Shown here one piece after another: positions 1 to 9,183 of a stretch of 10,394 bases of DNA (the stretch's first letter is position 1; every line of letters begins with the position of its first letter). The DNA is from Larix sibirica (lineage: Eukaryota; Streptophyta; Pinopsida; Pinales; Pinaceae). The position numbers were made by a program, and so were the translations under genes. The stretch is from positions 1 through 10,394 of the forward strand of contig NWUY0300116220.1 in the NCBI GenBank assembly GCA_004151065.3, written 5' to 3'. The notes beneath the pieces were generated by a model that searched no databases, had not been told where the DNA came from, and saw nothing but the letters and a program-made list of their open reading frames with translations.

Positions 1-1350
1 AATAGCACCCATATTTTTAGCAAAAAGGGAACACAATAACTTCAAATCTACATGCAATTTGACTCAAGCAAGTCAACTGACCTATGTTCTATTGTTTGAT
101 ACGAAACATAATACACCAACGAATAATATATTTCTCAAGTAATAAGCAACACAACAATATAAGCAACGAGATTATGCAATTAATATCTTCAAAACTAACA
201 ATACAAATCTCAAAGTCGTTAAGAACTGTGAGTCAATATTTCCCATCAATCCCAATCGACCCTTCGATTGATTAACAAAACTCACCCGTCGACGGTTCTA
301 GTTGAGTAACCTTCAATCGACCCAAACTACCTCCAAGATTTAAACAAGTCGATCAAATGTTAGTCTCTACCCAACAATGCAAATCTCTACCAAGAAGGGG
401 AAGGACACCAAGTTTCACTCCTTTCAATTCACAACATATAAACCAAACAAAGGGGTATATCTCAATCTAAATTGAAGATCCATTTGAAAAGAAGCTGAAA
501 AATAACTAGTCAATGTTAGGTCCATCTTCTAAGTGGAACGTCCCAGACTCCCATCGATATCTCCACCACTCGACTAACAAGCCTCAAGTCAACCATTTGA
601 TATTCCAATGAGGGGTTGTTGTCATATATATATAATATACCAACAATGATCTTCGTGCACACAATCCAAGCATGCCAGTAGTCGAGTTTTGGGTCAATAT
701 GATTCAGTCGATTCACCATTCAAGTCGATCTATTCAATCGAGGTTTATTACTAGTCAAGCTCTAGATATGGATAAATGATTATTTGAGAGATGGTTTCCA
801 TCCAATCGATCCAAACTATACCCTCCACATGAATCATGTCAAATCACCATCTGATCAAGAAAGAACAAAGTCAATGCCTCAACCGGTGATTATTCTTAGT
901 CGATGGTTGATATCAGTTGATCCACAACTCTCTGCCAACAATATTCAAAATGTAGATCAAAGAAATCAATTATCCATCGCGCCAAAAAAATGCATTTTCA
1001 GCAGGTTGATGGTCTTTGGATCTCATTAACAAATTTGGGCATCATACAATGATCAAATCAATCTATTTTTTACGCGAGAACAAAATATCATGCCACAAAC
1101 TAGGGTACATGAATCTACTTGTCACATGCTTCATAAATCGACCATTAGTCGATGAGAAAATGTGGGTAGGGTGTATTACGCCATAGAATCATGATTTTGC
1201 ATTCACGTAGTAATGCGTAAACAAGTGTTGCGATTCACTATACTTCTCAACCCCATAAATCCATAGCCAAATTCACAACAGCTTATCAAACCACCAATAT
1301 CTATTGAATATCTCTCATATTAGGCAAAACCCTTGATCACGAACCATCAA
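1..1350 (-). mobile_element. Copia-type element, internal non-coding part (truncated by window)
   Basis: This stretch lies directly downstream, in the minus-strand sense, of the LTR and PBS at 1351-1715, so it should be the 5' internal part of that element. Copia elements usually begin gag soon after the PBS. I find no gag, zinc knuckle, protease or integrase motif in any minus frame, and stops are frequent. The short ORFs at 84-275, 516-719 and 784-1029 have no recognisable content. Positions 250-1150 are rich in TCGA written as AATCGACC, AGTCGATT, ATCGATCC and similar. There is a short TA run at 624-634. It could be a long untranslated leader or the body of a non-autonomous derivative. The second LTR is not in the window. 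Confidence 0.5.
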
Positions 1351-1362
1351 GCTCTGATACCA
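1351..1362 (-). other. Copia primer-binding site (initiator tRNA-Met)
   Basis: The minus strand reads TGGTATCAGAGC, the 12-nt complement of the 3' end of plant initiator tRNA-Met. This is the standard site for starting minus-strand DNA synthesis in plant Copia elements. It begins immediately after the LTR terminus CTCCAACA with no spacer, as is usual in that group. Complementarity does not clearly extend past 12 nt (TTGATGG follows). Confidence 0.85.
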
Positions 1363-1715
1363 TGTTGGAGCAGGTAATAAACAACATAAGAGAACATATA
1401 TTTCCAAAGAGCAGTGGTGGTATCAATAGACACTGTTACAACACTTAAGCACAATGAGCAAGCTCCATAAGAGCACAATGATCTAATGATCCCATGATGA
1501 TAGACTGATCTAATAAACCATCTATAAATAGGTTTCGACCATGGACCAAATAAAAAACCACGATACCACATCGGTTATAATTGTTTATAGAACGTGGATA
1601 TGAAATTCAAAGTGGGCAGGGTCAATGCATATTTTAGTCGGCAGTCGGCTCCCTCAAATGGTCTACTCTCTTGATCTGACAAGGTGAGGTTACCAACAAA
1701 CCTTTGGTTCCAACA
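1363..1715 (-). mobile_element. Copia-type 5' LTR, 353 bp
   Basis: On the minus strand the segment starts TGTTGGA and ends TCCAACA, a perfect 7-bp inverted terminal pair of the TG...CA type, and is followed at once by the tRNA-Met PBS. A TATA-like box lies near its middle. An ACCGATGTGG core at about 1563-1572 resembles a motif common in plant Copia LTRs. The 74-codon ORF at 1347-1571 lies almost entirely inside the LTR and has no independent meaning. The TATAAAT (minus) just outside 1715 contains the candidate target-site duplication; its partner would lie beyond the window. An alternative outer edge at 1698 (TGTTGGTAACC) has a shorter inverted match and is less likely. This is the 5' LTR of an element, not a solo LTR, because the PBS is retained. 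Confidence 0.78.
1519..1532 (-). promoter_or_regulatory. TATA-like box in the Copia LTR
   Basis: The minus strand reads CCTATTTATAGATG; the plus strand reads TATAAATAGG at the same place. It lies about 185 bp inside the LTR, leaving about 155 bp for R and U5, a reasonable position for an LTR promoter. No transcription start can be fixed from sequence alone. Confidence 0.45.
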
Positions 1716-2318
1716 ATTTATACTAGGGGTTTTTATGTTCCATTGGTATCATATGCTTCTGACTTCCTTTGGGTCTATCTATTGAAACTGGACTTTCCTG
1801 CTACCTTGGGATTGTTTGCATCATATTTAATATTCAGCTAATGACCTAGGGTTTTGAAAAATGCTCCTTTTGACCTATTTGTTTGAGATGAAGTTGAATT
1901 CCTCTATTTGAACTTGGTTTCCTATGATCTAGTATGTACTAAATTATCTCGTCAATCTACATAGACACCAATATCAAATTACACATCATCATCCACACAT
2001 TTTCCCTCGAAAATGGGCATAATTGAATCATCCCACTAGGAAAAATTCAACATCTAAGAGGTACTCATTTCCTCTATGAGCCACTAATCAAGCCCTCAAT
2101 ATTCTTCAAGTGGGAAACCATCATCATAGAAATCTTTGAGTATTGCAATGTTCAGATGAGGACTTTGACCTTGCCTAAGAGGAGGACGAGATTCTCTTCT
2201 TGGGCTACTTCCCCACCCTAGTGATAGGAAATTGTTTCCTTAGTGTGATACCCTCCACTCTTTTAAAACATATAATTTCATTATGAACTTGTTGGATATC
2301 TCATTGAGTTAGCCAAGC
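1716..2318 (-). pseudogene. Decayed Ty3/Gypsy gag C-terminus / gag-protease linker
   Basis: This continues the gag relic on the minus strand after position 2319. No frame stays open, but coding-like acidic patches switch between frames, for example FYDDGFPLEEY near 2100-2135 and MPIFEGKCVDDDV near 1980-2025. I see no CCHC zinc knuckle and no protease DTGA-type active site, so the protease domain may lie beyond the interruption at 1715. The segment ends exactly at the Copia LTR, which suggests the linker was split by that insertion. The remaining pro-pol of this element would then lie beyond the Copia element, outside the window. Confidence 0.45.
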
Positions 2319-3210
2319 TCAGTGTTGTGGATGTCTTGTGATGCTTCTAAGCCCATCGAGATGTTCCTTCATTGTGGAAGGGTTGTCCATTGAACATCCC
2401 CTGACCCACACCTTTAATTTCAAAGTAGAAGGGAATTTATCTAATATGCTCATTTTCCTTTCGACACGTTCCAATATGATATCCAAATCAATTTTGCTTT
2501 CAAGCATGTCTTCTTCCATCTCGTGTGCTTTCCTCATAGCTTGCTTGAACATATTGATTCGAGCAGTTTGCAACATGTAATTCACATTAGAAGGCATGGT
2601 ATTCTTGTAACATCCAAGATCACTCGTTCAGATATTCATTGAAGAGTCAAGAAAAACTTTAGATTAAAATCTTTGATATGTTTTCCCTCCTCCAATTGGA
2701 TTTGAGTGAATTGTGAGGGTACGTTAGGAAATGGGATGAGCATATCGAGTGAGGAACACATCTTTGAGATTATTGAAAAAATTCATTGAGCCAATTGGTA
2801 AAGACCAAAACCATTATGGTGTTGGTCCCACCAATACTTGGGAAAACCCAAGACATCATTATGAGTTACAAAATGCATGTTGCACATCACAAAAAAATGA
2901 TCCATGTGCTTCTTCAAGTTGATACTAGTTGTTGTGGCCCTCTTAAACCTTAGAGGGCTCATCCTGGGTCTTCTTCTGGGGTTTCTTGGTTGTTACTATT
3001 ACGTGGATTTCTTAGTCTAACATCTCATGCTCAACCCTAATGTGTGGCTTGTTAAGTGGAAAATGATATGGATACAAGAAAGAAGAAGACCTCAAAGGGT
3101 TCTGCAGTACTCACATTTCTCCCTTTGAGGTGACTTCTTGGTTCCTTTCAAGGATCTTCTTCTATCTCTTTGGTGAGGACTTTTGGGAAATTTACAAAGT
3201 TGACAGGCAT
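2319..3210 (-). pseudogene. gag: Ty3/Gypsy-type gag relic (Retrotrans_gag domain)
   Basis: Gag forms the cytoplasmic retrotransposon particle that packages the RNA. The capsid region is recognisable across frames. KKHMDHFFVMCNMH (near 2910-2870) is followed by the domain core with VGPTP, a stop at 2814-2816 where the family has an acidic or aromatic residue, then WFWSLPIGSM and VFLTRYAHPIS, and a second stop at 2724-2726. Next come QFTQIQLEEGKHIKDFNLKFF in another frame and a stop at 2636-2638. A one-base loss near 2615 shifts GCYKN-TMPSNVNYM into the last open stretch (2319-2597), which has MRKAHEMEEDML and DIILERVERKM. The W-F-SLP-S-F-L-RY and Q-I-L-E-I-DFNL-F patterns are what identify it. 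The start is uncertain: an ATG at 3208-3210 opens MPVNFVNFPK before a stop. At least three stops and three frame changes make it non-functional. Confidence 0.85.
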
Positions 3211-3474
3211 AACAAATGTAATATGGAATTGCAAATCATGTACTCTTCATAGCGATGATTTGCCTTGTTGACCACCTTGCTTTCTTTTTTCGTGAGATCA
3301 TTCCAAGAATGGTCGAACTCTACGCAGTTCTAGGCTGTTTCTATTGCAAAATTAAAGAGTTGATTCAACACACTATATCAATTGTCCAAACCAAGATGTA
3401 GTTGGGGTTGTACGACTTCCCCATGGGATATCCAATCACCAATGGAGTCAACGTAGTGTCAGATAAGATTCTAT
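3211..3474 (-). other. Probable untranslated leader between PBS and gag
   Basis: About 260 bp separate the candidate PBS from the first plausible gag ATG. I see no coding pattern, repeat or structured element here. The length suits a Gypsy leader. The assignment depends on the PBS call being right. Confidence 0.35.
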
Positions 3475-3595
3475 GATCCTCCCCAGTGTGGTTGCCAAAA
3501 GGCTGATGCCTTTTCCCGTGACAGAAAATCTCAAGGATCTCCGCAATATGGTTGTCAAAATGTTGATTCCTTTTCCCGTGAGAAAGGACTCAATG
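3475..3595. repeat. 60-bp tandem duplication, two copies
   Basis: Positions 3481-3521 and 3541-3581 align without gaps at an offset of 60 and agree at 34 of 41 bases; four of the seven differences are transitions. Similarity continues more weakly, with one gap, to about 3595. The first copy contains the good tRNA-Arg-like PBS. The second carries a more decayed version reading TGACAACCATATTGCGGA on the minus strand. Both copies contain CACGGGAAAAGG and ATCA just 5' of the PBS-like part, so the duplicated unit spans the proposed LTR/PBS junction. The plus-strand ORF at 3473-3670 simply reads through it. Confidence 0.8.
3479..3497 (-). other. Candidate Gypsy primer-binding site (tRNA-Arg-like)
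   Basis: The minus strand reads TGGCAACCACACTGGGGAG. The complement of the 3' end of a plant tRNA-Arg(ACG) is TGGCGACTCCACTGGGGAT, as I remember it; apart from the last base the two differ at three positions. PBSs of this TGGCGAC...CTGGGGA type, preceded by a T run, occur in the Tat/Ogre branch of Ty3/Gypsy. Here a TTT also precedes it. It lies 5' of gag on the same strand, where a PBS is expected. Confidence 0.55.
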
Positions 3596-4377
3596 ATGAG
3601 GGGTATCCTAAAATATTTACAAGAGTGCCCTTTGTTTTTAAAGGGGTGGCGGTCCTTTATTTCACTATGATCTTATTCGAGTTATTTTTTAACACAGGCG
3701 GGGAGTGCCAAATAACTAAACCCAGGATGTTCGTGATGAATATGGACTATTACAACAATCATTAGAATTAACATTCATTCCCCACAGAATGGAACAAGCA
3801 ATAACATGCGAGTATTATTATGTGAAGGAAAAATATTATTAAAGCATATTTCAGTTGATACTAAGATGAGCACGAGGCCACAATATTGTAAGAAAAAAAT
3901 CAACTCGGAATCATGCATTTTAGAGGAAAATACAAAGAAAACATATGAATATTGAGAATCTTTACAAAAAGTAAGATTTCAAATCATAAAGATGCCAATG
4001 ACCATATACCAACTACTTCATATTTCTATTTAGAGACCATGAAACAATAATGATAATATAGTCAATAAATAGCTTCCCATAGAGCTTTCTTTTTTAAAAA
4101 TAACCCAATCCCACAACTATTTGTTTATGAATATAGAGAATGTGTGCTTGAAGAAAACCCTAAGTAAAAGTGTTTCCACTTGAGAGGAGGGATGGAGATC
4201 CCGCAAACCGTAAAAGACAATAAGCCTGAAAGAAGACAAAGAGAAAGAAATTATAGATCAATCTGATGATCAAAACCATAAAAAAATGAATGAACTTGTA
4301 ACTCCAAATAGAAGGAACAATGAGGGAAGACTCGAAGGTTGTAACTTGCAAAATTGTTTAGCATGACTTCTCCATCA
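3504..4377 (-). mobile_element. Candidate Ty3/Gypsy LTR, about 874 bp
   Basis: The segment is proposed from its context. On the minus strand it would begin TGATGG at 4377, just after a purine-rich tract, and end GGCATCA at 3504, six bases before the PBS. The ends form a 5-bp TGATG/CATCA pair. It is AT-rich and has no coding pattern; the 63-codon minus ORF at 4160-4351 is featureless. A weak TATA-like CTATTTATTGACTATA occurs near 4055-4073. The 3' edge is uncertain because the PBS region is duplicated, so an end near 3564 is also possible. No second LTR copy is in the window to confirm the edges. Confidence 0.4.
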
Positions 4378-4397
4378 CGTTTATTTGTTTTCTCCTT
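4378..4397 (-). other. Possible polypurine tract 5' of the candidate LTR
   Basis: The minus strand reads AAGGAGAAAACAAATAAACG immediately before the proposed LTR start TGATGG. Purine-rich tracts at this position prime plus-strand DNA synthesis in LTR elements. Two pyrimidine-interrupted bases near the junction make it imperfect, so the call is tentative and stands or falls with the LTR. Confidence 0.3.
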
Positions 4398-4431
4398 AAA
4401 TATATTTCAATCGGCTACCCCATAATTTCAA

Positions 4432-7253
4432 CTACCTCAACCACTTTTAAGAACCTTCAACTGCTTGGTCAAGGTCAACCCAAGTCTTGATATAATCTTT
4501 GAGAGGACCCACCATAATCTCCTCCTCAACTCTAAGAGCAAATATCTCATCACCAATTTCACTCAGCTTAACTTCGTGTTCTTAAGCCAATGAGTCACTA
4601 GTCAAATTCTAAGAGGCAAGTTATGTTCTTGAACCAATGATTCATTGATCGAATTGCCAAAGGCAAGTTCATTCACCCATCTTTGGATTTCCCTTTCGGG
4701 ATGGTTAGTTCATCAAAATGGGAATCGAGAAATGATATGATTATTTTTACTTGATTCTCAAATTCCATTTTCTTTATCACCTTGTATTCTTCCATGATGG
4801 TAAGCCTCTCCAATTCCTCGATGGTATCAACAACTTTGAAGAAAACCCTACTTTTCCTATCTCTAACAACATTACAACTATCAATCAACTACTAAGCAAA
4901 GGCCCAAATGATGGTCCCAATTGGCTCATATTTGCTTCAATCTCTTATTTGAAGGAATATTTTCCTTATGTCTCTTATGCAAGTCCATGTCATTTAACTT
5001 CTTAATAAATGTATCAACATATTTTTTGCAACAATTCTCGTCACTCTTTAGTTCACGTTGGAAGGTTTCATTTAAGGATGTGATTCTGATAACAAGGAAG
5101 GATGATCAATGTGTTAATTCCCACATATCGGGCAATATATTGACTTGATCCTCTTTGTTACCAGATGCCATTCTTTGAACCCCTTGTACTAGTTCTTGTG
5201 ACATCCTTGTCTTCATAAATTTCTTGGGTGCTTCGTCCAAGGCCTCAATTGCTATTTGCATGTCCAAAGGTTGAGCAAATAGAGGCAACTTCTAATTTTA
5301 ATACAACATATCTCTTGTAACCTAATTAATTTTCAAAGCCCCTTCAGTCCCCATGCTTTTTGCATCCAACGAAGTGTTATTATTTTCTAGCAACTTCTTT
5401 CTTCTAAATACAACCCTTGCAATCCAAAGTGTCTTACACTATGGGTTGAATTTCACATGATGCTAAGTAAATGAGTTGTCATGAAATGTGAGAGGACCCG
5501 AATAATGATCATTTCATTCAATCAAAGAGTGATTATTGATTCGTGCAGTGGCCCACGAAGGGATTATGTCCACCTGATCATCTATTTCCATATATTGTGT
5601 TCCCTTGTCAAGAAGTTCAACTTGGTCAACCCCCATGGCTCTCTACCTTTTTAGGATTGGGGGAGAAACCGGTTGCCTTATCAATTTTGGGCTCAAAGGG
5701 TTTCAATCCCCATCATCACCACCTACACCAACACCACTTCCATGTATTGCACCAAGAGAAATGGCGAAATTCACTTTTCTAGCGGAGACAACTTGTACCT
5801 CACCATTCATGATGCAGAGCCATGCCTATCACTATTCCCAAATCTACTCTTTTTCTTAAAGATAAAGAAGTACCAATGTCAAGACTTTGCCCCCCTTTCT
5901 TTTGTTTTTTTCCATCATCCTTAGCATTCAAATTGATAAACATGTGTAGGTCATCTTAAGTATTTCCCCTTTTAATTTCCATTTGGACATTTTCATTATC
6001 ATCTCCTGCCTTTGCTAGGTGGTTACGCCAAGGAAAATGCTTCCTTAATTTGATTACAACCATGAGTGGGAAAATCCCCTTAGGATCGTAGTGAGGCACA
6101 GTTTCACCCTTTTTTAGCTCAAATGGTTGGAGACCACATGAAATCTCAATAGTGTGAATGATGCTCCTCACTGTGACACCCACACATTTGAAGCAGGTGA
6201 TAATAAACTACTTTTTTTTCTTCTTTCAAAGAAAATTGACCATTTGTGATATTGGCGACAAAATTCCGAGGAAAAATCTATCAGATATAGACTTTGGCAA
6301 TAAGTAAGGTTTCTCATTGAAGACATATAGGCAAATGTAAATGAATTTCTCATGATAGAAATACCATCCTTTACCTGTAATCAAAGTATGAGCTTCTAGA
6401 GTCAGTATATATCATTCATGACCCACAATCATTTTCTTGAACCTTTCCATGGAAGCATCTTGAATTTTATAGAAATGGGAAGGGGCCTTGTGCTTCCACA
6501 ATGAGGCTATCGGTGTTGAATAAGCTTAGTTTTCAAATCAACATCCCTCTTTCAAGGTAGTCCTTTCAACAAATTGACAAAAAGTAGTGCAAGGACAAGG
6601 AAAGAGGTAATCAAGAACATTTTAGTCTATTGAAACTCTGAAATTTGATGGGCAATCTCACTGTCAAATGAGTTCACCATAATAAAAAAGGGTGTGCATT
6701 TGCAACTTTTAATAAAAACATAATAGACATACCTCAACACTTGAGCAATTGTCTCTTCTCTAATGGTATGGGTGAACAACCATGCATACTTTTGATAATG
6801 TTCTAACAAATCATCCACCTCAATGTGGTAGTACCTAATTTTATCATGGGTGAATAACCCACCTTTTCAAGAGGGGGACACCATCGGTATGAGCTCCCAA
6901 GGACGAATTAGCTTAAAAGACCTTGGAAACCCTAGTTGATGTCAATGATCTTAACAAGTCTTTGAATGTATTAGGAGTAAGCATCATATTAGTCTTACCC
7001 ACTTCTTTCAAATTCACCATCCTATACTTAAGGTTGAAATTCTTTGAGCACCACTATACCAATTCTCTAAAGTCAAAGGCTTTGAGGACGCACACTACTT
7101 TTGCAAGGTTGGAAGTTCATATTTATTTGTGTTGGGCACATTATCATCAAAATACCATTGATCCGCCACTAACCAATGAAATTCTCTATCTCCTTGTACC
7201 AAGGAATGAACCATATCCCTAGAATATGGATCAAGCCTTTTCTTAGGGGCCAT
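4432..7253 (-). pseudogene. Large decayed ORF of unknown function, probably retroelement-borne
   Basis: I do not recognise this family. A Met start at 7253 opens MAPKKRLDPYSRDMVHSL, and protein-like sequence follows on the minus strand for about 2.8 kb with few stops per segment. Segments are 7253-7095, 7083-6913, 6914-6627 (has KLIRPWELIP, TIREETIAQVLRYV), about 6600-5800 in one frame (GKGWYFY, KPYLLPKSI, then HYDPKGIFPLMVV near 6093-6055), about 5630-4940 in one frame (PSWATARIN, EAPKKFMKTRMSQE, GNKEDQVNIL) and 4915-4673 (DTIEELERLTIMEEYK, helical and charged). A fainter tail runs to about 4432. A Gly/Asp-rich linker lies near 5715-5745. There is no protease, RT, RNase H, integrase or transposase signature. 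At least five frame changes and over fifteen stops disable it. It lies just upstream of a candidate polypurine tract and LTR, suggesting an accessory ORF. A captured host gene or an independent element is the alternative. Confidence 0.6.
4578..4671. repeat. Degenerate 47-bp tandem duplication in the tail of the unknown ORF
   Basis: Copies at 4578-4624 and 4625-4671 both start GTTCTT and share CCAATGA and AGGCAAGTT; about 34 of 47 bases agree. On the minus strand they encode related peptides in different frames, NESLVQEHNL and SDSLA(stop)EHEVKL, so the original unit was probably 48 bp, or 16 residues, before an indel. Confidence 0.5.
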
Positions 7254-7860
7254 ACCACTTCCCTCCACCTTTTTCCAAAATCAATATTGAATGTAGTACT
7301 AACAAGTGATGGTTGCATACTCAGTTTCTACTAATCAACTAAAGTACCATTATGACAATTGTAAGGATGATCTTAAGTAAGTGATGTTGAACTGAATGCG
7401 GGAAATTCACCATCAATGATAATTCATTGTGACACCATGCATGCCAAGTTAAATGCGAGATGATTGTGAAGTCGCAAAAAAAAACAAAGGTGGATCAAGT
7501 GATAGTGTGGTTAGATGATCGTAGAGAGTAGAATGACAGAGCAACTAAACGGAACTAAAACATTCTGTCATCCGAGAAAGAGGGATATGGTGGGATGACA
7601 AAAGAAATGCTTGGGAGTGGAACAACTAAAGTGACAAAAGACGAGCAACCATAAGGTTTTGGAATGGATGGTGGAAGGTAAAACAAAAAAGGGCAAAACA
7701 ACGAGAAGATGAAGTGAGTTTGTCTTTCCAGATTCCACCTTTTGCCTTGGACAATAAGCGGTGAATCAATAAGAGAGGGGGAGTAACGAAACAAAACACA
7801 TCGAATATGCAATCCCACCATTCCGAAGAGGTTTTACACTTGGGAAACAAGTGGGAACTT
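7254..7860 (-). other. Pyrimidine-rich upstream leader of the unknown ORF
   Basis: On the minus strand this is rich in C and T, especially 7560-7790, with many CTTTTGT, TCTTTC and CCACC runs. The two overlapping minus ORFs (7555-7821, 7626-7850) translate to Phe/Pro/Ser-rich peptides of the sort produced by pyrimidine-rich non-coding DNA, and neither runs into the Met at 7253. A 5' untranslated leader fits, but no promoter can be identified. Confidence 0.3.
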
Positions 7861-8699
7861 CAATTCTCATAGGTCACCAAAAAATATTTTGGAGTACAAA
7901 TGTGTGATCATGAAAATGCATCAACAAGAGAATACAAGCAAACTAATTGGATGAGAAAAATGAATTTGGTTGAATGATGGTATAACAATACACCACTATG
8001 CATATAAAATGACACCTGTCAGGGCAACATATGGTTATAAGCAACGAGTGTTCCAAAATGTTAAAATCCATGCAATGGCTATCACTCTTCAAATTATGCT
8101 AGTGGATAAGCACCTTTATCCTACAAATGAAACAACATGTCAACAATATTTTCTAAATGCCACTTTGAAATTATAGAGGTGTCATTTGTGCATCTCCAAC
8201 CTTAGAAACGAAAAAGTCTCAAGGAACAAGGAAAAAACAAGGTATAACTCAACTTTTATGGTCCCTATTGATGAGAGCAAAAGTGGGTGATGGCCATGAT
8301 GGACACTCTTAACAAGGGAACATTGCATAATGTTTCCCTATCTCATATTTAAAGAAGTTAGGCAATTAGATTGTTTCCCCAATAAAGCTTCCTCTCATAG
8401 ATAAAGAAGGCAAGTAAACTATAGGAGATCTTTGAGGTGGAAGTGAAAAATCTCTACAATATGCAAAAATATGACCACTAAATTAAATGGAAGGGCTTTT
8501 CAATGAAAGTTGCAACATGGGAGCATAAATAATTTGCATTGATATCCACATTTACAAAGGATTGAGAATGCTCAATGCGGGTTCTTTTTCTCATCCATGA
8601 AAGAAATAACCATTCATCATCTCATGCATTAGAAATCGTTGAATAGTTGGTTGAATTAGGTTCGAAAATAAAATGGTTCCAACTCCAAATCTTGCCTCA
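7861..8699. other. Unassigned AT-rich interval
   Basis: I see no gene, RNA, repeat or element end here. A 68-codon plus-strand ORF at 7970-8176 ends in LKL and has no motif, upstream element or neighbour to support it. If the unknown ORF were preceded by pol, integrase would be expected here on the minus strand. I read that strand and found no integrase, RT or RNase H motif. Confidence 0.4.
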
Positions 8700-9183
8700 T
8701 GTAACAGCAATAAATTTACAATAATTAGGTTCATATTTTATTTCGTAACTACAACACATTAATCATTTAAAGCCCAAGAAAAATGTCTCTTAATTTTATC
8801 ATGTAATTAGACTATTCACAAAATTTATTTCAATAAAATATTTGTTTTGAATCTCTAGTGTTAAATTTCAATATATTCAAAAACATCGCTTCCATGTAAA
8901 AAGATATAATTATTCTTATTAATCATTTTAATTTGAAGCTAAGGCTTATTTCTCTATTTGTATATAGTGCACTCGGAAAAATGTACTTATACTCCTTTAT
9001 TAAGCATATCACTACCTACTAGGTTGATTTTAGACATCAACTTGATTTATATCTAATAAATTTCCAATTTCTCGTCAATAATCTTTTTATTGGATATTTA
9101 TTCATATTTTTAATCTAACTCTAACCCATTTTGTTTGAAACAAAAAATCTAATAATTTTGTCCACTCCTAGTTTTAATCTGAA

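Noticed and set aside
1347-1571. 74-codon minus-strand ORF
   Set aside because: It lies almost wholly in the Copia LTR and runs into the PBS; an accidental reading of LTR DNA.
1363-1715. Cassandra-type LTR carrying a 5S rRNA-like promoter
   Set aside because: The small LTR size prompted the check, but I see no 5S A-box, intermediate element or C-box sequence on either strand.
3473-3670. Plus-strand ORF with an apparent 20-residue repeat
   Set aside because: The repeat comes from the 60-bp DNA duplication over a PBS-like site; being a multiple of three keeps the frame by accident.
5543-5924. Three overlapping plus-strand ORFs, one with a His-rich run
   Set aside because: They are antisense to the unknown minus-strand ORF; the His run is the complement of a Gly/Asp-type linker made of simple GGTGRT-like triplets. 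All three overlap one another in different frames.
6923-7222. Longest ORF in the window, 99 codons, plus strand
   Set aside because: It is the reverse of the N-terminal part of the unknown ORF, whose minus-strand reading has a clear Met start and continues in good order. The plus reading has no motif.
7970-8176. 68-codon plus-strand ORF
   Set aside because: Isolated, short, without motif or supporting signals; a chance ORF cannot be excluded.
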